DNA of 9,260 nt, taken from Candidatus Calidifonticultor daggyaiensis. GTDB lineage: Bacteria > Actinomycetota > Humimicrobiia > Humimicrobiales > Humimicrobiaceae. A model generated the notes under the pieces. The model worked only from the letters and a program-made list of their open reading frames with translations, ran no database searches and had not been told where the DNA came from. Both the position numbers and the translations under genes were made by a program. The stretch is from positions 1 through 9,260 of the forward strand of contig JACVJA010000036.1 of NCBI GenBank assembly GCA_015661035.1, given 5' to 3'. Position 1 is the stretch's first letter. Each line of letters starts with the position of its first letter. Shown in pieces: positions 5,793 to 9,260 of the stretch.

Positions 5793-5817
5793 TTTAAAAA
5801 TTCTTTAAAAATTCTTT
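5793..5817. repeat. 11-bp tandem repeat across the atpA stop codon
   Basis: The unit tttaaaaattc occurs twice in a row (5793-5803, 5804-5814), followed by a further ttt. It spans the last codons and stop of atpA (TAA at 5805-5807), so a unit gain or loss would change the extreme C-terminus. Eleven is not a multiple of three. It looks like a recent slippage duplication. Confidence 0.7.
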
Positions 5818-7655
5818 GCTTTTAATTTCTTAAATTCATTATCAATTTCAGTTAAAATTTCATCAATTTTTTCAAGATTATCATTTTCAATATACTTAGC
5901 CCTTGCAATTTTTTCCCTTACAGCCATGTTTTCAATATCTTCGATATCTACACCAGAATTTAAAAAGTCAATTGATTTTTGGTAAAAATAAATTATTGTT
6001 TTTAGCATTTTATACTGTTTTTCTATGGGTGAATAAGTATCTACATCATGGAATGCATTTTGATGCAAAAAATCTTCCCTAATCATTTTTGCTGCAAGTA
6101 AAATTAATCTATCTGGTCCAGATAAAGCTTCCAAGCCTACAAGCCTTACAATTTCTTCAAGCTCTGCCTCCTTTTCAAGAAGACTCATTGCTTCAGATTG
6201 AATTTGAAAATAATCCTTATGAATTTTCTCTTCAACATACTCTTTAATTGAATCATTATATAAAGAATAGGAGTTTAGCCACGAAATTGCAGGAAAATGC
6301 CTGGTATAAGCTAGTTTTGCCTCTAATGACCAAAAAACTTTCACAACCCTTAATGTAGATTGAACAACAGGGTCAGAAAGGTCTCCTCCAGGAGGAGATA
6401 CTGCACCAATTATAGTTAATGAGCCAATTTTATCTTCTTTTTTTGAAATACATTTTACAATTCCAGCTCTTTCATAAAATGATGCAAGCCTTGCACCAAG
6501 ATAAGCAGGGTAACCTTCATCACCAGGCATCTCCTCTAAACGTCCCGAAATTTCTCTCATAGCTTCTGCCCATCTAGAAGTAGAATCTGCCATTAGTGCA
6601 ACAGAATATCCCATATCTCTAAAATATTCCGCAATGGTTACACCCGTATAAACTGACGCTTCTCTTGCTGCTACTGGCATATTAGATGTATTGGCAATAA
6701 GAACAGTTCTTTCCATTAATGGTCTTCCACTTTTTGGATCTTTAAGTTCAGGAAATTCCATTAAAACATCAGTCATTTCATTTCCTCGCTCCCCGCAGCC
6801 AATATATACAATCACGTCTGCGTCTACCCATTTTGCAAGCTGATGTTGAATCACAGTTTTTCCGGAACCAAATGGACCTGGAACACAAGCAGTACCTCCT
6901 TTAGCAAGCGGAAAGAACATATCAATTACTCTTTGCCCTGTAAACAGCGGCATATTTGGGTTTAATTTTGCACAATATGGCCTTTGTTTTCTAACAGGCC
7001 AGGTTGAAATCATTTTTAAATCTTCAATTCTATCCTTTGTTTTAACTTTTGCTACAACCTGCTCAACTGTAAACTCACCATCATAGATTTCAATAATTTC
7101 ACCTTCAATACCTTCAGGTACTAATATATAATGCTTAACTAAAGGTGTTTCTTTGACATAACCAATCCTATCACCGCTAGATACAGACTCACCCTTTTTA
7201 ACAACAGGTATAAATCCCCATTTTTTTTCTCTTGAAATTGCAGGAACCTGAATTCCTCTAGTAATAAAATTCCCAGTTTTTTTATATATTAAATTTAATG
7301 GTCTTTGTGTCCCATCATAAATTGAAGTAATAAGACCTGGCCCTAATTCTACAACTAAAGGCATCCCACTTAAATATACAGGGTCGCCAACACCAATTCC
7401 ACCTGTCTCCTCATAAACTTGAATAGAGGCTAAGTCTTTTGATATCTCAATAATTTCCCCCATTATTTTATACTCAGAAACATAAACAACATCATACATC
7501 TTTGAGCCAGTCATATTCTCGGCAACAACCAGTGGCCCTGCAACTTTTACAATCCTACCTATATTATCTTTATATGTATTCTTATATTCTTTGTCTATAT
7601 TTTTATACCCACTTTCATTTTTATTATTGATTAAGTTTGAAATCTTATCATCCAT
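5805..7655 (-). CDS. atpA: V-type ATP synthase subunit A (NtpA), catalytic subunit
   Basis: The 616-residue product is the catalytic subunit that hydrolyses or makes ATP. After the N-terminal barrel (GRIVKVAGPLVVAENM, 33-48) comes the bulge region unique to V/A-type A subunits (about 110-215). The nucleotide-binding domain follows: Walker A GPFGSGKTV (260-268, K266), GCGERGNEM with the catalytic Glu289 (286-294), Walker B SVALMAD (351-357), DSTSRWAEA (357-365), and the PPGGDLSDPV signature before the helical C-terminal domain. The Walker A is complete, as expected for A. The start is well supported by AAGGAG (7663-7668) with a 7-nt spacer. The first 31 residues are a Lys/Asn-rich polar extension not usual in this family, which makes the protein somewhat longer than the typical 580-600. 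The gene lies 34 bp after atpF and 32 bp before atpB. Its stop lies within an 11-bp tandem repeat. Confidence 0.97.
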   Translation of the reverse strand: MDDKISNLINNKNESGYKNIDKEYKNTYKDNIGRIVKVAGPLVVAENMTGSKMYDVVYVSEYKIMGEIIEISKDLASIQVYEETGGIGVGDPVYLSGMPLVVELGPGLITSIYDGTQRPLNLIYKKTGNFITRGIQVPAISREKKWGFIPVVKKGESVSSGDRIGYVKETPLVKHYILVPEGIEGEIIEIYDGEFTVEQVVAKVKTKDRIEDLKMISTWPVRKQRPYCAKLNPNMPLFTGQRVIDMFFPLAKGGTACVPGPFGSGKTVIQHQLAKWVDADVIVYIGCGERGNEMTDVLMEFPELKDPKSGRPLMERTVLIANTSNMPVAAREASVYTGVTIAEYFRDMGYSVALMADSTSRWAEAMREISGRLEEMPGDEGYPAYLGARLASFYERAGIVKCISKKEDKIGSLTIIGAVSPPGGDLSDPVVQSTLRVVKVFWSLEAKLAYTRHFPAISWLNSYSLYNDSIKEYVEEKIHKDYFQIQSEAMSLLEKEAELEEIVRLVGLEALSGPDRLILLAAKMIREDFLHQNAFHDVDTYSPIEKQYKMLKTIIYFYQKSIDFLNSGVDIEDIENMAVREKIARAKYIENDNLEKIDEILTEIDNEFKKLKAKNF

Positions 7656-7662
7656 AAAAAAT

Positions 7663-7668
7663 CTCCTT
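7663..7668 (-). promoter_or_regulatory. Ribosome binding site of atpA
   Basis: AAGGAG on the minus strand, 7 nt before the ATG at 7655. No Met codon lies between that ATG and the conserved barrel, so this site supports the polar N-terminal extension of subunit A as truly translated. Confidence 0.75.
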
Positions 7669-7689
7669 AATTATCTTCTGTTAAAAACC

Positions 7690-8019
7690 TTATTTTTCAA
7701 AAACATCTGTACCTACAGCTTTAACAATAGCATTTCTTAACATTCCAACAGCATAATTGGTTTTGATGCCCAATCCTGGAATTACAACTATAGAAGGTAT
7801 TGGTTTATCCAAATATTGCTTAATTAAATTATCAATTTTTACTGCAATAGATTCAGTCATAAAAATTATTTTAAATTCATCCCTTATTATATTTTTTAAA
7901 ACCTGCTCAATTTTCCCAACATCATCTAAAGCATCATCTATAGGAAAAATATCAACTCCAATTCCTTTAAAAATAAGTATAATGTCTTTTTCACCAATTG
8001 CTGCTATTTTAGACTTCAT
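7690..8019 (-). CDS. atpF: V-type ATP synthase subunit F (NtpG), central stalk
   Basis: The 109-residue product is the small Rossmann-like central-stalk subunit that binds subunit D and helps join the rotor shaft to the C subunit. Family marks are IAAIGEKDIILIFKGIGVDI (5-24), a middle acidic helix (IEQVLKNII), a strand with FMTESIA (53-59), IPSIVVIPG (74-82), and the C-terminal segment GMLRNAIVKAVGTDVF. Length is typical (100-110). It is called F in archaeal naming and G in Enterococcus hirae naming. The gene overlaps the end of atpC by 11 bp (8009-8019) and has only a weak ribosome site, so translation is probably coupled to atpC. Its place between C and A is the standard bacterial V-ATPase order. 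Confidence 0.93.
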   Translation of the reverse strand: MKSKIAAIGEKDIILIFKGIGVDIFPIDDALDDVGKIEQVLKNIIRDEFKIIFMTESIAVKIDNLIKQYLDKPIPSIVVIPGLGIKTNYAVGMLRNAIVKAVGTDVFEK

Positions 8020-9190
8020 TTAATATCTCTGCTTTATGTGATAATTTACTTTTTTCAATTGAATATAGTGTTCCTAAAAAAATCATATTTAAAACTTTAA
8101 GTTCTATTTTTTTTCTCAAAAAGAAGCTAAATATCTTTTCTATATTTGCAATACTATATTTTACATTATCAAAAAAATTCAAATAAAATAAATATTCATT
8201 TTTATCAAAAGAGAAAAATGACTGCCTGGCTAAAAGATTTTTAACTCCATGCTCTATTATTTTTTGATAAACTGTTCCTAAAAAATCCTTGACTAAAACT
8301 TCATAAACATCTTCTCCTTTACTTTTAGATACTTGGAGTTTCTTAAAATAGCTTAAAGGTATAAATCCAAAATTAATTAAAACATCATCAATATTAATAT
8401 TTAAATTCAAATAATTAATTCTAACAAAGCTTTTAATGTTTCCAATATCAATTAAATGCCTAAAATAATCTTCAATTAGTTTACTTTTAAAACTCTTAAT
8501 TAATATAAATAAATTTTCAATAAAAAACTTTTCAAATTCCAATTCTAAATAACTAATAAAGCCCTTATTTAAAGACTGAATTTGTAAATCCTTATAAAAA
8601 TCTTTAAGGTCTGATAAACTCAAGTTTTGGTTTTTTTGTTCTTCTCTAAGAAAAACCAATAATATTTCCTTTATTTTGTTTAGAATTTTTTTTGTATAAC
8701 TGTCAACAATTTGAAAAGATTCATTTTCATTAAAAAACTCATTTAATAAAGTTTCATATGAGTAATAAAAAGGAATAAACAAATAACTTAAATTTTCTTT
8801 TAAAAGAAGTGCTTTTATAATTACCTTATAATTATGTATTGATTCTTCAAGCATTAATAAATCAATTGCAGAAACGTGCTCATTTTTTAAATTTTCATTT
8901 AAAAACCTTACAGCTTCTATGTTAAAATTTACAATGACTTTATCAAAATTTTCTTTTTTACCTAATAAATTTAACAAATTTGCATAATGGGTCTCTAAAA
9001 TAATTTTTCTTAAATCCTCAATAGTTCTTGCATTTACCATTCTTTCAATTTTTGCTTTATCCAAAAACTCAATTTCTCTTGCTTTTAGCTGAGCACATGA
9101 ATAGAGATAGAAGCTATCATCATTAATGTCATAGTCTTTTTTAAAGCTAAGCAAATTTTTTATCGATGTAAAATTATTTAAAGTAAGCAT
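8009..9190 (-). CDS. atpC: V-type ATP synthase subunit C (NtpC), rotor-to-membrane connector
   Basis: The 393-residue product is assigned to the C/AC39 (eukaryotic d) family, which caps the membrane rotor ring and joins it to the central stalk. The best recognised part is the N-terminal FYLYSCAQLKAREIEFLDK (27-45) and IERMVNARTIEDLRKIILE (48-66), matching the family pattern in which an early helix is followed by a leucine-rich recruitment helix. The rest is helical, rich in Leu, Phe, Lys, Asn and Ile, and poorly conserved, as usual for C. Position directly before F-A-B-D confirms it. The protein is longer than the usual 330-350 residues, partly through about 26 residues before the conserved start. 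The ATG at 9190 lacks a clear ribosome site, so the exact start is uncertain. No downstream Met fits better; a TTG at codon 13 is possible. Confidence 0.88.
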   Translation of the reverse strand: MLTLNNFTSIKNLLSFKKDYDINDDSFYLYSCAQLKAREIEFLDKAKIERMVNARTIEDLRKIILETHYANLLNLLGKKENFDKVIVNFNIEAVRFLNENLKNEHVSAIDLLMLEESIHNYKVIIKALLLKENLSYLFIPFYYSYETLLNEFFNENESFQIVDSYTKKILNKIKEILLVFLREEQKNQNLSLSDLKDFYKDLQIQSLNKGFISYLELEFEKFFIENLFILIKSFKSKLIEDYFRHLIDIGNIKSFVRINYLNLNINIDDVLINFGFIPLSYFKKLQVSKSKGEDVYEVLVKDFLGTVYQKIIEHGVKNLLARQSFFSFDKNEYLFYLNFFDNVKYSIANIEKIFSFFLRKKIELKVLNMIFLGTLYSIEKSKLSHKAEILNEV

Positions 9191-9260
9191 ATTTAATTAA
9201 GATAATTTATTTAAATTTGTTATAAAATGAAATTTTAAATTAATTTGCGAATGAAGATCG
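9191..9260 (-). other. Upstream edge, gene end not resolved
   Basis: These 70 bases lie upstream of atpC. All three minus-strand frames hit a stop here (for example TAA at 9240-9242 and 9235-9237), so the last codons of an upstream gene, probably subunit E by operon order, may lie at the edge. Too few residues remain to identify it. No clear promoter is seen. Confidence 0.35.

Noticed and set aside
7757..8023. Plus-strand open frame opposite atpF
   Set aside because: Subunit F is firmly recognised on the minus strand in the standard operon order.

Overview
The window is very A+T-rich by eye, and every supported gene lies on the minus strand. TGA is used as a stop (cupin gene, atpD) and GGAGG-type ribosome binding sites are common. 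Together with a bacterial V-type ATPase operon and a CcdA/thioredoxin lipoprotein pair, this points to a low-GC anaerobic Firmicute of the Clostridia type. The sequence does not fix a genus.

Right-hand two thirds (9190 down to 3032): a V-type (V/A-type) rotary ATPase operon read right to left in the order C, F (NtpG), A, B, D, the usual bacterial order for this part of the operon. The catalytic A subunit keeps its Walker motifs and the B subunit has the expected degenerate P-loop. C and F supply peripheral and central stalk parts, and D is the rotor shaft. The membrane subunits I and K and the stalk subunit E are not in the window and probably lie upstream, beyond 9260, so ion specificity (H+ or Na+) cannot be read here. 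A histidine-phosphatase gene follows D by 41 bp and is probably co-transcribed. A non-coding stretch (2668-3031) follows, holding a weak terminator candidate and the likely control region of the next operon.

Left-hand third (2667 down to 313): five tightly packed genes. They encode a small Cys-rich protein of the DUF6951 type, a small cupin whose usual metal-binding histidines are replaced, an unrecognised 85-residue protein, a thioredoxin-like lipoprotein with a C-C-P-G active site in place of C-G-P-C, and a six-helix CcdA electron carrier. The last two overlap and look like one electron-export pair: CcdA takes reducing power from cytoplasmic thioredoxin and passes it to the lipoprotein outside. 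The first three are joined by close spacing and an ATGA overlap. Between the third and fourth genes lies a hairpin followed by a T-rich run, which would act as a terminator or attenuator dividing the cassette.

The most interesting content is this left-hand cassette: a possible thiol- or metal-handling module of poorly described small proteins with an unusual thioredoxin centre, preceded by a near-perfect 18-bp dyad and a perfect 12-bp tandem repeat. Assigning it a function is inference. No RNA genes, CRISPR arrays, insertion sequences or phage genes were seen.
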